Of a stretch of DNA of 64,000 nt, positions 31,068 through 41,395 are shown piece by piece. Position 1 is the first letter of the stretch. The number at the start of each line of letters is the position of its first letter. The notes under the pieces were generated by a model. That model was not told the origin of the DNA and did no database searches. It saw only the letters and a program-made list of their open reading frames with translations. The translations under genes and the position numbers were made by a program. The DNA comes from Brachionus manjavacas (Eukaryota > Rotifera > Eurotatoria > Ploima > Brachionidae): the NCBI GenBank assembly GCA_019054805.1, contig JAHQIY010000004.1, positions 744,001 to 808,000 of the forward strand. The letters run 5' to 3'.

Positions 31068-32882
31068 TTATTTTTTTTTACAACTGCCATTAGCCCCGTG
31101 ACATCTCGAGTTGCATAAAAGCCCTGCCTTCTTACATGAACAACGATTTGTTAAACATCCCCCAGTACAATTACACTTAAGTATACCTTGACCACCACCA
31201 ATTGATAGTTCTTTAACTGCCTGCCTAACGCTCAATTTTTTATCGAGTCTTACTTCAACTTCAACACTACAATCTTTGACTAAATCAAAACTATTCCTTG
31301 CAAACATAGTATCTAAAACAGCTGCTTCGCAGACTAATTCATAAAGCGATTTATCATAATCAATGTCAACAATTCTGCAAATCAAGTTGCGAGCCTCACA
31401 AAGACCTCTGTCAACGTCAGGAATTGGCAGAGCAACATAATCTCCAATTGAAACTTCTGGAACGTACCTTTTACTTCTAGTGCGCATTGCCTCTGCTTGA
31501 AGGCCTTGATTTGTGCGAACAGTATTTCTAATCCCCAATAAAGTATCTGCCTTTCGCATTATTTCGGCAATAGGCTGTTCATCTTGAGGTGGTGGTGGAG
31601 TAACAAGCTCGCCAAGCTCGAAATCGGCCGGGTTAAAAACATCTTCTGGTAAATCGACATCGTCTTTTTCGGGTAAATTTAAACACAGCTCCGCTTCAGG
31701 TCCCTCATAGCCGACAGTTTCAAATAGTTGCTTCGCATTGTCAAGTTTTGACCACTCCTCCACGGGAATAGTAGTTGAAGCTAAACCGAGAGGTGTTGCA
31801 ATCCCAAATAATGCCTTATAAGGGGACATTTTATGCCAGAGTGATGAAATCCTGCTGTCCACTTTGTGGATTTGTTTTCTCGCATCCAAGTAGCGATCAT
31901 TTTTTTAATGTCCGCGTTTGCCCTTTCAACGCTACCCTGAGACTGTGGATGCCGGGCTCGACCGTGGACAAATGATAACTCAGGCCAAATTTGTTGCAAA
32001 GCTGTAATTACTTGGTTACGAAATTCGCGACCGTTATCGAATTGAAGAAGCACAGGTACACCGAAAATAGTAAAAATATCGATTAAGCTTGCTGCCACAT
32101 CAAATGCGGATTTGTGTTTTAAAGGACGAAGAACAACAAATTTCGTAAAATTGTCTTGGTACACCATGACCCACTTGAACTCGCCATCAGGAAGACTTTG
32201 AAAATCAATCAGATCCATTTGCGCTCTTCGGTTGAAATTTTCACTCAGAATAGGTTTAACAACAACACCTGTTGTTTTATTTCTCTTCTTATTCATAATA
32301 CAATGATTGTAAGTGTTTAAAAAAGCTTAATATTTTCAAAACATAATCGGTTAATTGATTAATTAGTAATTAAAAAAAAATGAAAAAAAAATTACCTGTA
32401 CTCATTTCTACTGTTATATTTAAATGATTTTTATTACAGGCTTGAAGCATGATATCGCGACATTTGTGTCCAACTTGATTGTGAATTCTAAATATTGTCT
32501 CAAATAACTGTTCATATGGAACGAGAAAACGAACTGGATCATCAGGAGATTTACGTTTTAAAATTATTTTTTCCGTATCGCCAACAGTATAAACTTCATA
32601 TTTGTTTACAAGATAGTATTCTTTTTGGGTTCTTCCTCTAGTTTTTTGATACGCTTCTTCGATTGAAACGATCATTGTATTAAAATCGTCGAGCGAAGTA
32701 ATTGTTCTGGTTTTCTTCCTCTTTTTTTCGGGGTTTTTGAGTTCATCTTCAAGTATTTTAGCCTCGAATAAAGAATAAAATTTTTCCCGTTGTATCCTCT
32801 CTTGATCAACGTCCAGTAGTGGAGCGGTATCGCTCACCGTTGTGACAATTGTATAAAGAAAAACAAGAGAGAAAAAATTCAT
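31068..32882 (-). pseudogene. KRBA2/Ginger-like integrase with C-terminal CXC domain
   Basis: Exon 1 is 32882-32396 and begins with a signal-like hydrophobic stretch; it contains the zinc-binding part (FETIFRIHNQVGHKCRD). A 70-nt GT-AG intron (32395-32326) restores the frame to 32325 onward. The integrase core keeps D (MDLIDFQ), D (LLQFDNGREF) and E (HPQSQGSVERAN). One frameshift near 31835 separates this from a frame starting SLWHKMSPYKALFG, which runs to a cysteine-rich tail with CNCTGGCLTNRCSC and CNSRCHG, a tesmin/TSO1-like CXC domain. The single frameshift makes it inactive, or is a sequencing error. Confidence 0.82.
32326..32395 (-). other. Predicted 70-nt intron in the integrase gene
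   Basis: Donor ACAG/GTAATT and acceptor TTAAG/CTTTTT on the minus strand. Splicing joins codon phase 1 exactly and gives continuous sequence into AFLNTYNHCIMNKKRNK, where the family has its zinc-binding cysteine pair; only one of the two cysteines is present here. Confidence 0.6.
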
Positions 32883-33259
32883 TTTTAATTTAAAATAAAA
32901 TTATTTTTTATTTGTTTATTTACTGAAAATTTTTTAGTAATATACTAAAACCATTTTTTAGAAAAATTGCAAAATTACTAGTACTTTAGGAACTATGTAA
33001 ATTTACTAGTAAAAAAACAAAACATAATTATTTTTTCTAAAATTTTACAATTTTCCTAAAACATTAGTAAATTGACTAATTTACGGACTTTACAAATTTA
33101 CTGTTACATAAATAAATTTAACTGTCCAATTTTTAAAATCCTTTAACTACCTCATGTTTTTATTCATTTTATAATTCCTTTTCTATAATTTTTTATTTAC
33201 TTTTTTCAAAACTTATAATTTTAAGAAAACTTTTAATTTAATTTTATTTAACTTTTTTT

Positions 33260-33430
33260 TTTTTCTGAAGGAGCTAATGCTCGATACAGGTATACAAATA
33301 AATACAATATATTGCATTGTTAGTACATATTACATTTTATCACATCAAGAGGCTTCAAATAAACTTAAATTACTAACCGTCTCGAACCGACTTTTTGAAT
33401 TGGATTTGAGAACCGAATTCTTTTTTAAAT
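33260..33430 (-). pseudogene. LINE 3' end with hairpin motif
   Basis: 33425-33340 on the minus strand matches the LINE segment at 20740-20640; about 60 bp on comes GTATCGAGCATTAGCTCC then TTCAGAAAAAAAAAAAAG. This copy links the hairpin module to a LINE C-terminus and A-tail. Confidence 0.6.
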
Positions 33431-33727
33431 TAAATAAGATTTACTGTGAAACAGAGTTAATTGAAATTTTCTCGTGAACATGCAAACTATTTTTTTCAAA
33501 CTAAATTAAACAGTGTTTAAATTTTGATAAACTCTAAAACTATTATTTAATCTTTTTATTACAAGAATCTAGCATTTTATTAAACCTTTTTATCAGAAGA
33601 ATCTAGCATTTAAAAAAGCAAAAACTTATAAAAATTTTATATAAATATTGGTTCAAAAACCTTCATAAAAATATCTAAAATCGACTAAAAAACATAACCT
33701 TTCAAATAAATATTTAATTCTTCCGTA

Positions 33728-35324
33728 ATGGCAACTCAAAATATTCAATTTGTATCTCCATCAACAAAAAGAAGAAACGAAAGTTATATCTGGACTCACT
33801 TGAGAAAAAATGAACAAAAAATTTTATGTCAGGTGAATGAGTGTAGTGTAGAGTATTCAATTACAACTGCAAATAGTACTTTGGCAACGCATCTAGCAAA
33901 TTTTCACGGCATCAATGATCCAAGATGCCATTGAGGAAAATATTAGTCCTAAAAATCCTAGGAAAAATTTTGGAGAGCACGATAGAATTTCTGAACTTTG
34001 TATTGATTTGTTATATCCGATATGCAATCTTTTTCAGTTGCAGACGATAAAAAGTTTAGAAAATTTATCTTTGCATTAAATCCAAAATACGTTCTTCCTG
34101 ACAGGAAAACTGTGAGGGAAAGATTAAAAAAAAAAATTGAAGCCAAAATAAAGGAAATAAAAGAAATTATTGCAAAAAATGATTCAAACATTAACTTTAC
34201 AACTGATGTTTGGTCGTCTTTAATTAAGGATCCTTATCTTTCACTTATTTCTCATTTTATTGACAATGAATGGGAGCTAAATGAATTTTTATTAGACCTA
34301 CCCTATTTCCCACATCCTCATGATGCTTCAATGGTTTTCGATTCGATTGAGCAAGTAATTATACAATTATTAAAAAACTTATATAAGAATAAAACTTTTT
34401 CATAAATATTTTGGATGATTTTGAGATATCAGAGAAATTTCATTCGATATCTTGCGATAACGCAGCAAAAATGTGTCTTGCAGCTCAAATGTTTTGTGAA
34501 AAAATAGAAAACACTATTCATGTTCGTTGCGCAACACATATATTAAATCTAGTCGAACAAACTGGCCTCGAAATCTATTTCAAAATCATTAGAAAATTTC
34601 AGATATTTTTGCTAAAAAATTCATGCTCATCAAAATTGGTGCAATTCCTTGAAAACCGAATTACTAAAAATGGTGAACCAAAATTAAGAGTAATTCTTGA
34701 TGATCAAACAAGATGGAATTCCACTCACGAAATGCTAAAAATTGCGTTAAAATTGAATAACATACAAACAAGAATACATGTATAGATATTACATAGAAGC
34801 CGAGAAAGAAACTTATTTCCCGAAAATTGAGTCTTTTGATTGGAAATATGCCGAAAAGGTGTGTGAATTTCTAAAGCCATTTAATCATGGTAAGTGATAA
34901 AAATTAATAATGTTAATCAAAAATAACGATAAATTAATTAGGGACCCGAGATCTCTCCTTTTTAAAAAGAGTTGTTTCCTCTCATTTGCTAAAAAAATTG
35001 ATTGAGGATCATTTAAGATGCTGTGAAACAGTTCAAAATTTCGATTTTATCAAAGATGCCATTGTTGAAATGAATGAAAAATTTTTTGCTTATTGGGAAA
35101 AAATCTTAGATGAAGCATTAATTTGTCATATGCTTGATCCAAGGTTCAAAGAAAGCTATTTGGAAGGTAAAGTTTTAAAAAAAAGGGCAAAAGATTTATT
35201 TAAAAGTCGATTTGGATCATATGAGTCATTAAACTTGAATAGTCAAGCTGAAACAAGCTCAGACAAATCAACAAAAGAAAACCTAAAACATTTTCAATTG
35301 TTAAATTTAAATAAACCAGTTTGA
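33728..35324 (+). pseudogene. hAT transposase (BED zinc finger + RNase H-like), frameshifted
   Basis: ATG at 33728. Residues 16-60 form a BED finger (W-x-H...C-x-x-C-x(11)-T-x-L-x-x-HL-x-x-x-H). Then LNPKYVLPDRKTV, FTTDVWSSLIKDPYLSL (first Asp), ISCDNAAKMC (second Asp), HVRCATHILNLV, TRWNSTHEM and, across a predicted 52-nt intron (34890-34941, G/GTAAGT...TTAG), FLKPFNHGTRDLSFLKRVV. Frameshifts occur near 33920, 34025, 34400 and 34780. The C-terminal dimerisation region is missing. Confidence 0.85.
34890..34941 (+). other. Predicted 52-nt intron in the hAT transposase
   Basis: GTAAGT donor and ATTAG acceptor. Removing it rebuilds the family box LKPF-x-x-[AG]T-x-[DE]LS across the junction, which is strong support. 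Confidence 0.75.
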
Positions 35325-35653
35325 AAAAAAAACCGGTTTCAAAATCTGTTATTTTTATTTAATAAAAAAAAATATTTATTTTTTACATATTTATTAAGTA
35401 TTTTTTTAATTTTTTGTTTTTTAATTTGATATTTTCTTTATAGTATGATATTTTTTTAATCTTTAGAAGCTTTTTGAAAAAAAATTTAATATTGATCTAT
35501 TAAATAATTGAATAAGTATAAATAGTTCAATTTAATTTAATAAAACAGTTTTAAAAAACCGGTTTGTAAAATGAACCGGTTTCAAAAACTGGTTTGAAGA
35601 ATCGAACCAATTTGACCAGAAACCGGTTTGTTCAAACCGGTCGACAAACCCTA
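35325..35653. repeat. hAT subterminal AACCGGTTT repeats
   Basis: At least seven ACCGGTTT-type motifs in both orientations occur here, with matching ones at 30655-30705 at the other end. Likely transposase binding sites. Confidence 0.7.
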
Positions 35654-35989
35654 TGAATAATTTATCAATATCAATCATTTTTGGTACCGACATTTTAGAC
35701 GTTTTTTTTTTTTATTTTCTAAAAAAACATGAAATATTTGATAAATGTAGCAATATTTATTTATATAGAGATTAAAAATTTTGAAAACGAGGTTTCGACA
35801 TTCTTCCGCTTAAGTTACAGTGACTATATTTCTTTCTCTTGATCGCAAATTATTTTAGCTACCTTAAGCTTCACATTGTTTACGTTAATTTTCTTTTTTC
35901 TTTTTTTTCATTTAACTTCTAAGTTTTGCTCTGAAATTACTATTGTTATTTTCAAAGGTTCACTCCATAAATCGTTTCGGAGTTTCTTT

Positions 35990-36960
35990 TTCAATCCAAT
36001 TCTGGTTTGAGGTAATTTAACTCTCACTTGTTCACCAATATTGTACGCAACTGTTTTTTTTTTTACTTGGAATCGTAAATTTTCTTGTTCACTTCAGCCT
36101 GCTTTTCGGTTCTATTTTTAGCTAACAACCAGTTAGTTTGCAAATCCTTAATAAATTCACTGGGTTCATATCCAATATTATAATTATCAAGATCTCCTAA
36201 TCTTGGTTCTGGACCATATAACAAACTAAAAGGTGAAAATCCACTTGAGCTTTGCTTAGATGCTCTTTATGCGTATAAAACCAATAGTAAATATAAATCC
36301 CAGTTAATTTGGTTAGAATTTGAATAAGCTGATAGCATTTTACAGTGCTTTGTTGAATCTTCCGACCAATCGGTCACACTGTGGATGTTATGTTGTAGTT
36401 TGAACTTTGTTAATTTTGAAAAATTCGCAAACACTTTTCATTAAATTTGATATGAAATTTTTTCCTTGATCGCTTAACAATTTAGATGGTGCTGAATGTC
36501 TTGTAGCTTTTTCGTTGATGAAAATTTTTGCTATTGTTTCTGCTTTCATATCTTTTATAGCAAAAGCTTCCACCCATTTTGTCAAATAGTCAGTAAACAC
36601 TACGACGTATTTATTGCGAGAACTTGATTGACTTAGTTCGAGAATGTCTACAGCGATCATATCAAATGGTTTATCGAAGTTCGTGATCGGTTTTAATTCA
36701 GCTCGATTTCCTTGATTGTCTTTAATTTTTGCATACACTTCGCATGACTCCACATAGTTTTTTACTTCGTTATAAGAATTTGACCAGAAAAATCTGTTGC
36801 TCAGTTTAATCCATGTTTTCTTTTGCCCTAAATGATCTCCGGTAAAGTTGTCGTGACACAACTCTAAGATATCTTTTTTCAGTTTGTTTGGTACCAATAA
36901 CTGTTAAAACCTTTTTCCTGTTCTGTTTTTTCTGTTTTTAATAAAATCCCTTCTTCTTGA
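35990..36960 (-). pseudogene. Gypsy-like integrase
   Basis: The frame 36897-36388 holds the zinc-binding module (HDNFTGDHLGQKKTW ... CEVYAK, with Tyr in place of the last Cys), first catalytic Asp in FDMIAVDILE, second in LLSDQGKNF. After a stop, HPQCDRLVGRFNKAL follows; the expected catalytic Glu is Gly. Downstream (about 36050-35980) RVKLPQTRIGLKKKLRNDLW and EPLKITIV resemble the C-terminal domain. Catalytically dead. Confidence 0.85.
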
Positions 36961-37110
36961 CAGTACCCGTTTAATTTTCTATTTTTAAAACATTTGAATT
37001 AATTCTTGAATTTCGGCATCTTCTTTCTGTTGTTTGTCCAAATTATTATTTATTATTAAATCATCAGTTGCATGTTATTCATATAAACTTTCAAGTTTGA
37101 TATCCTTGTT

Positions 37111-37437
37111 TTAATATCTCTGGCATTCAATTCCGTTTTGAATTAGAATTTCATTACTTTTAACTGAAATATTATCCCATCCGAGACTGTCAAACATTTT
37201 TGGAAAAGTTAACTTTTTTAAATGATTAGTTTTGCACTCGTTTAGGACATTCTTTAAACACTTGTCAACTGTATTTAACAATGGTTTTTCATTCGAACTT
37301 CTTACTATAAGGTAAATTATTTCGCGTCCATCTTTATTGACCTTTCTTATGCATGCACTAGCATCTGCGATAGTTTCAACGACATTGAATCGTCCGTATT
37401 TTTCTATTAATATTTTCCCATCTGTAAGTTTAAGTTT
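37111..37437 (-). pseudogene. Macro-domain-like (OARD1 type) segment of the LTR element
   Basis: A clean frame of 108 codons between stops. It reads KILIEKYGRFNVVE, CIRKVNKDGREIIYLIVRSS, EKPLLNTVDKCLKNVLNECK, HLKKLTFPKMFDSLGWDNIS and ends EILIQNGIECQRY. This follows the macro fold used by OARD1-like ADP-ribose deacylases: I-[YF]-x-L-[VI]-[TR]-K/S...KP...L-x-x-x-L...[IL]-x-[FI]-P-x-[IM]...L-x-W-x-x-[VI]...I-x-[VI]-x-x-Y. The N-terminal third, with the ligand-binding Asn/Asp loop, is missing, probably lost with the RT deletion. Assignment is by pattern only. Confidence 0.5.
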
Positions 37438-37589
37438 TTAATAGTCTCGAATTAGGTTCAATTGTATTCGAAGTCGACGAAAATGTTATTTGTGCGGATT
37501 CCGGCTTTTTTGTCCTAATTCGGATTTCTGCATTTCCATATACTAATTTATCGTTTTTATAATCATCTTATACACTTGTTAGATTTTAA

Positions 37590-37875
37590 AATATCGACTC
37601 CAATAATGATATCATGTGCTAATTTCCTGCTTATAACAAATGTTCCATTAATATTAGCGTCACCGATTTTAAAATTTAAGGTTGTTTGACCTGAAACCTC
37701 TAATTGAGAACCGTTTGCTGTTATCCAGTTTTTACGTTTTATTATTTTTTATCGTGTAAAATTTCTTAATTTTGCATATTCGTCGCTAATTAAAGACGTT
37801 TGTGCTCCGGTATCAATTAAAATTTCTTTCTGCTCGTTTTCTGTATCGGTAATGATTGACATTGAACATTTTATT
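37590..37875 (-). pseudogene. Retropepsin (aspartic protease) of the LTR element
   Basis: Reads KEILIDTGAQTSLISDEYAK (catalytic DTG, 37807-37815), then NWITANGSQLEVSGQTTLNF and LAHDIIIGVDILKSN, the classic retropepsin order DTG...IIG-x-D-x-L. Cleaves the polyprotein in an active element. One stop near 37748 and a shift after the IIG box. Confidence 0.82.
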
Positions 37876-38089
37876 GAATAAATATTATTGACGATTTCTT
37901 TTTGTAAATTTTTTGCGGTTTTCTAAATGCTTGGGTTAAATATTTTTTAGCTATATTAGCTTTGATTAAATATTTTTTTTCAGTTAAATTTTTATTTTTG
38001 ATTATATAATTTAATCTTGTTTGGGAATTTTTGCAGTTAAATACTTTTGCCTTGCCATTTCCCATACATGACTCGGTTTTACATGTTTA

Positions 38090-39320
38090 AATTACATTTG
38101 TTTGCAAAATGACCAGTTTGTCAACTTTTGGCACAAAGACCTAGCCGCGTCCAACAATTTTCATATGCATGGTACGATTACTTACAATATGAACAAAATT
38201 CTTTCGTGTTTTGTTCTGAATTTTTTTTATTTTTGATTTCTCGTTTAAATGTTGGCATTTGTCTATTATTGACAAAATCTTTTGCGGACTTAAGATTAAA
38301 ACATTAATTAGCTGTTTCGTGATTGTCTTTGTTACATATTTGACACGTACTCTTTTTTTAATTGGCTTCTTTTATTGTATTAATATTTTCGAGTTGTCTC
38401 CAATGATGTAGACTCTTGCTACTCTCTTTCGCATTGTTCGATTCGTTTAGCTATTCTTACCAATTCATCAAAATCATTCGAGGAATTTGTTGCCAATATT
38501 TTCTTTAAACTTGGTATTAGATCTCTGACAAAAACATTTAAAAGTCTTTTTTCCAGAATAAGTTTTTCTTGTTCGTTTACCTCATTTGTATATCTAATAA
38601 GCCGGTTACTAAATTTTTCTACAGTCTAATCTGGTCGATGTTTTGCACCATAAAAATCACACTGAATGTCGCCTGTACGGTCTTGTTTAAAATTTCTTAT
38701 ATGATTTTATTTTATTTATGAATAGCTTGCTATTCTAATTTTCATTTTTCTAAACTTTTGGAGTGCATCATCTTCGAATAAAGTCAAGAATCGCTCTGGT
38801 TTCATCTGTACATCCAGGTGTTTGTAATTCGAATCGTTCTTACCATAACGTTACATCTTGACTTGAATCTCTAAGTGTTTCCAATCTGAAATTTTTGTTT
38901 TGTAGACTACATTGCAAGAACATATTCATAAAATCATTATTGGCAATATCAACTGTTGTAGCTGGTTTTTGGGCCGTTTCCATTTTTCCTGAAACACTTG
39001 GTGTAAGCTTAGAATAACTAATTAACAGTATCGAATTTGAGAGTATTTTATGCTCTTTTGGTAGCCAAAAATGTAATCCTAGAGGATAATCAACAGTTCG
39101 GTCCATAACCATATTAAATACTTTTTTCACAATTTCTTTTACTTTTTCATTGTTGTTATTATTAGCCTGTTCACTAAGCCAAATCATCCAATCGTTTGGC
39201 TCGGTCGCCTTTAATCCTTTTTTTTCTAGAAGTTTGAATATTGAGGCATAATTTCTTCTAAAAATTTTCGATTGAAGTACTGCTAAATCCATCACTTCTT
39301 TTGGAACAATTTTGAGCATT
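38090..39320 (-). pseudogene. Gag of the LTR element with three zinc knuckles
   Basis: 39319-38840 is open (159 codons, TTG-proximal start; product DNDW-like capsid segment with ...MIWLSEQANNNNNEKVKEIV). Further pieces follow with stops: RFELQTPGCTDETRAILDFI and KQQIPRMI-like stretches. Three CCHC-like knuckles are near 38345-38310, 38200-38155 and 38140-38098 (the last ends QTGHFANKCNL). The knuckles bind the RNA genome. Confidence 0.7.
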
Positions 39321-39477
39321 TGCTAAAGCAGATGAAATAGCTTGGTCGAATTCGGCTTGGTTGAACATTCAATTTCTGTATCTTCGTCCCCGTTCATTTT
39401 ATATTAATATTAATTTATGTTTTTCTTGAGATTTTTTTTTGACCAGCTGACCACTTTAAATTGCTTGATCTGACCGT

Positions 39478-39497
39478 TCTGGACACTGTATCACCAA
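39478..39497 (-). other. Probable primer binding site
   Basis: One base after the 5' LTR the minus strand reads TGGTGATACAGTGTCCAGA. The leading TGG is the complement of a tRNA CCA end. The tRNA cannot be named from memory. Confidence 0.6.
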
Positions 39498-40038
39498 TGT
39501 AATGCTTCGCGTGAGTTTCTGATCCGTCACGGTTGAGTGGTTTTTGATCGATCTTGGATTATTGATTTGCTTGACTGATACACGATCGAAAGATGGGTTC
39601 CTATGGCACTTCTCAATGCCTTTTTTGTATACTTTTCAATATACGGAAAAACAAGACTACTCTGTACTTGAGTAGGTCGGTTGGTCGGTATGACCAAGTC
39701 TTTCGTCAAATCCCTAGAGCCTCAAAGAACAAAGCAATAGGATTATTTAATGATGGGATACTTTTCAGTAACCTAATAGATGACTTTTCAATCACCTACA
39801 AAATTGAACTAAAAGATACTTTTCAATATCTTATTCCGGAAAGCAATTTAAGATATAATTTTCTTTCTAAGATTTAATTTATGTTCTTTTTTTATTAGTT
39901 ATTTATTATTCAAAAATACAATTAATATATATATGAAAATTACAAAGTTATAAGAGTTTTCCTCATTAACTTTTCTAAAAATAAATTTAAGGTAAAATTT
40001 ATTAAAGTTTTATTTTTTTCTTTTTTTTCATCTTTACA
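39498..40038 (-). repeat. 5' LTR of the gypsy-like element
   Basis: 541 bp, TG...CA ends (TGTAAAGATG ... GCATTACA on the minus strand), close match to 29571-30113, which suggests the insertion is not old compared with its decayed coding part. Confidence 0.88.
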
Positions 40039-40464
40039 AAAGCACAATTTAATTTATAAAATTTAAATTTTGTATTTTTAAAAATACTCAGAAAACAGAC
40101 ACTTTTATCGAAATACCCAAATTTTTGATAGATAAATCTTCGAAAATCTAGGCAACTCTTATTCAATTAAGTATTTTACAAAGGAAAAAGCTTATAAATA
40201 CATTTTTTGTCTTCAACTCAATTGATTGGGGTGTTGACTTATTGTGCTGGTGTTAGGGTTGCTTTCTCCAACCAATCAGCTTGTTCTGCTTCTGAACCGT
40301 TTATTAATGTGTCATTTTCCTCAAGATAGTGAAAATCGGTTTCCAAGTGGTTTTGAGCCTTTATCATGTGAACAAGTGCCTTAAGGGGCTAACTTTCGCA
40401 ATATTCAATGGATATTGGTAATGAAAAGAAACTCATTGTGGACATTATTACTTATCTACCATAA

Positions 40465-40783
40465 TGTAAGGCGAGTTAATAAAAGATAAAACAAGTATAC
40501 TTTTGAATAGCTTATTAAAAAATTGCTGAGCTCTAGCAATTTATATAAGAAGTGTGATAACTAAAATATATCTCGTTAGTACTGAGAATGGAATCATTAT
40601 TTATACCCATGCGTTCGTGTCAAGAACACGGGTTTATTATTAAGACAAGATGTGAGCTATTATATTAATGTTTATATCAGAAGCGTTTATCTTCTGAGAT
40701 ACGAGACAAGTATATTAATTATTACTTATCATTGCGTATCAGTTGAAAAGCTGATGATCAAGTGATACGTAGGGTGTATTACA
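40465..40783 (-). repeat. Solo copia LTR
   Basis: 319 bp with TGTAAGG at the left and GTATTACA at the right. Same family as 23318-23491. No coding sequence on either side, so a recombinant solo LTR. It holds a conserved stem-loop at 40735-40772. Confidence 0.72.
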
Positions 40784-41395
40784 AATTAAATAGTCGCCTA
40801 AAATCTGACTATAAATTTTTTTGGCATGTTCTCTTAAATCTAGAAAATTTTAAAACTTGATTAATTTAGCTATTAAACAAATAGATTTTGGGTCAATAAT
40901 ATCGAGACAAGAGTTGTTTCAATGGCGATCGAATGAAGTTAATCAGTGCAAAAAAAAAAATGATTTATCATAATTTTAAGAAATAATTAATTTAAATTAA
41001 TTTTAATTTTAATTTTATTTAAAAGTTAGCTTTTCTTTATAGCGTAATTATAAATTACATTGTAGAAGTAATGTAAACTTCAGCTTCTTTAATGTCAACC
41101 AAGCATGTCTTTAATGAAACTTAGTCGCTTCAAGTTGTTTCACCATTTAAACATCAAGTTTTGCTCTAAAACTATTTTTATACCTTGAGTACATACCAAA
41201 AAGAAAAAAAAACTGATAAAACTCTCTCATTTGAAAAATGATTTTGCTATTTATTTATCTTCAAAAAGATAGCAAATCTTGAAAAAATGATAAATAATTA
41301 CCTTAAAAGAAATCGAAAATGGAAAAATGAAAATTTCATTTCATTTCAACACTTCAGTTAAAATAAATTTGGACCTTAAAATTAATCATATTAAT
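40784..41395. other. AT-rich spacer before a LINE
   Basis: No gene. Frames around 41340-41400 may be the far edge of the LINE that follows. Confidence 0.3.

Larger units (their letters stand above)
30892..33108 (-). mobile_element. Ginger/KRBA2-like integrase DNA transposon
   Basis: Ends read TGTTAACGTAAATTTGTAAA on the left and TGTAACAGTAAATTTGTAAA on the right in reverse complement (17 of 20 match), with more GTAAATTTAC repeats inside. The TGT start is typical of Ginger elements. Flanks TACA and TAAA match at 3 of 4 bases, near the expected 4-bp duplication. The interior is a single integrase-type gene on the minus strand. Length 2217 bp. Confidence 0.82.
30645..35653 (+). mobile_element. 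hAT element nested in the LTR retrotransposon
   Basis: The right end, in reverse complement, reads TAGGGTTTGTCGACCGGTTT, a typical hAT end (CAGGGTTTGTCG...). The left end at 30645 reads CAGGTTTTTTTTCAAACCGG. Both subterminal regions carry repeated AAACCGGTTT / ACCGGTTT motifs, dense at 35325-35645. The transposase pseudogene lies at 33728-35324. A Ginger-like element (30892-33108) and a LINE 3' end lie in its left half. Flanks share TGAA(A/T) but no exact 8-bp duplication. Confidence 0.78.
29571..40038 (-). mobile_element. Gypsy-like LTR retrotransposon with nested insertions
   Basis: Two LTRs (29571-30113 and 39498-40038), each about 542 bp and almost identical, bound an interior read on the minus strand. 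Order from 5' to 3': gag with zinc knuckles, aspartic protease, macro-like segment, integrase, further unknown ORF. Reverse transcriptase and RNase H are absent. A hAT element (30645-35653) interrupts the 3' part. Removing it leaves about 5.5 kb. No clear 4-5 bp target duplication: flanks share only TTT. Confidence 0.85.

Noticed and set aside
30637-35661. 8-bp target duplication of the hAT element
   Set aside because: Only TGAA(A/T) is shared by the flanks; not enough to claim a duplication, possibly due to end decay.
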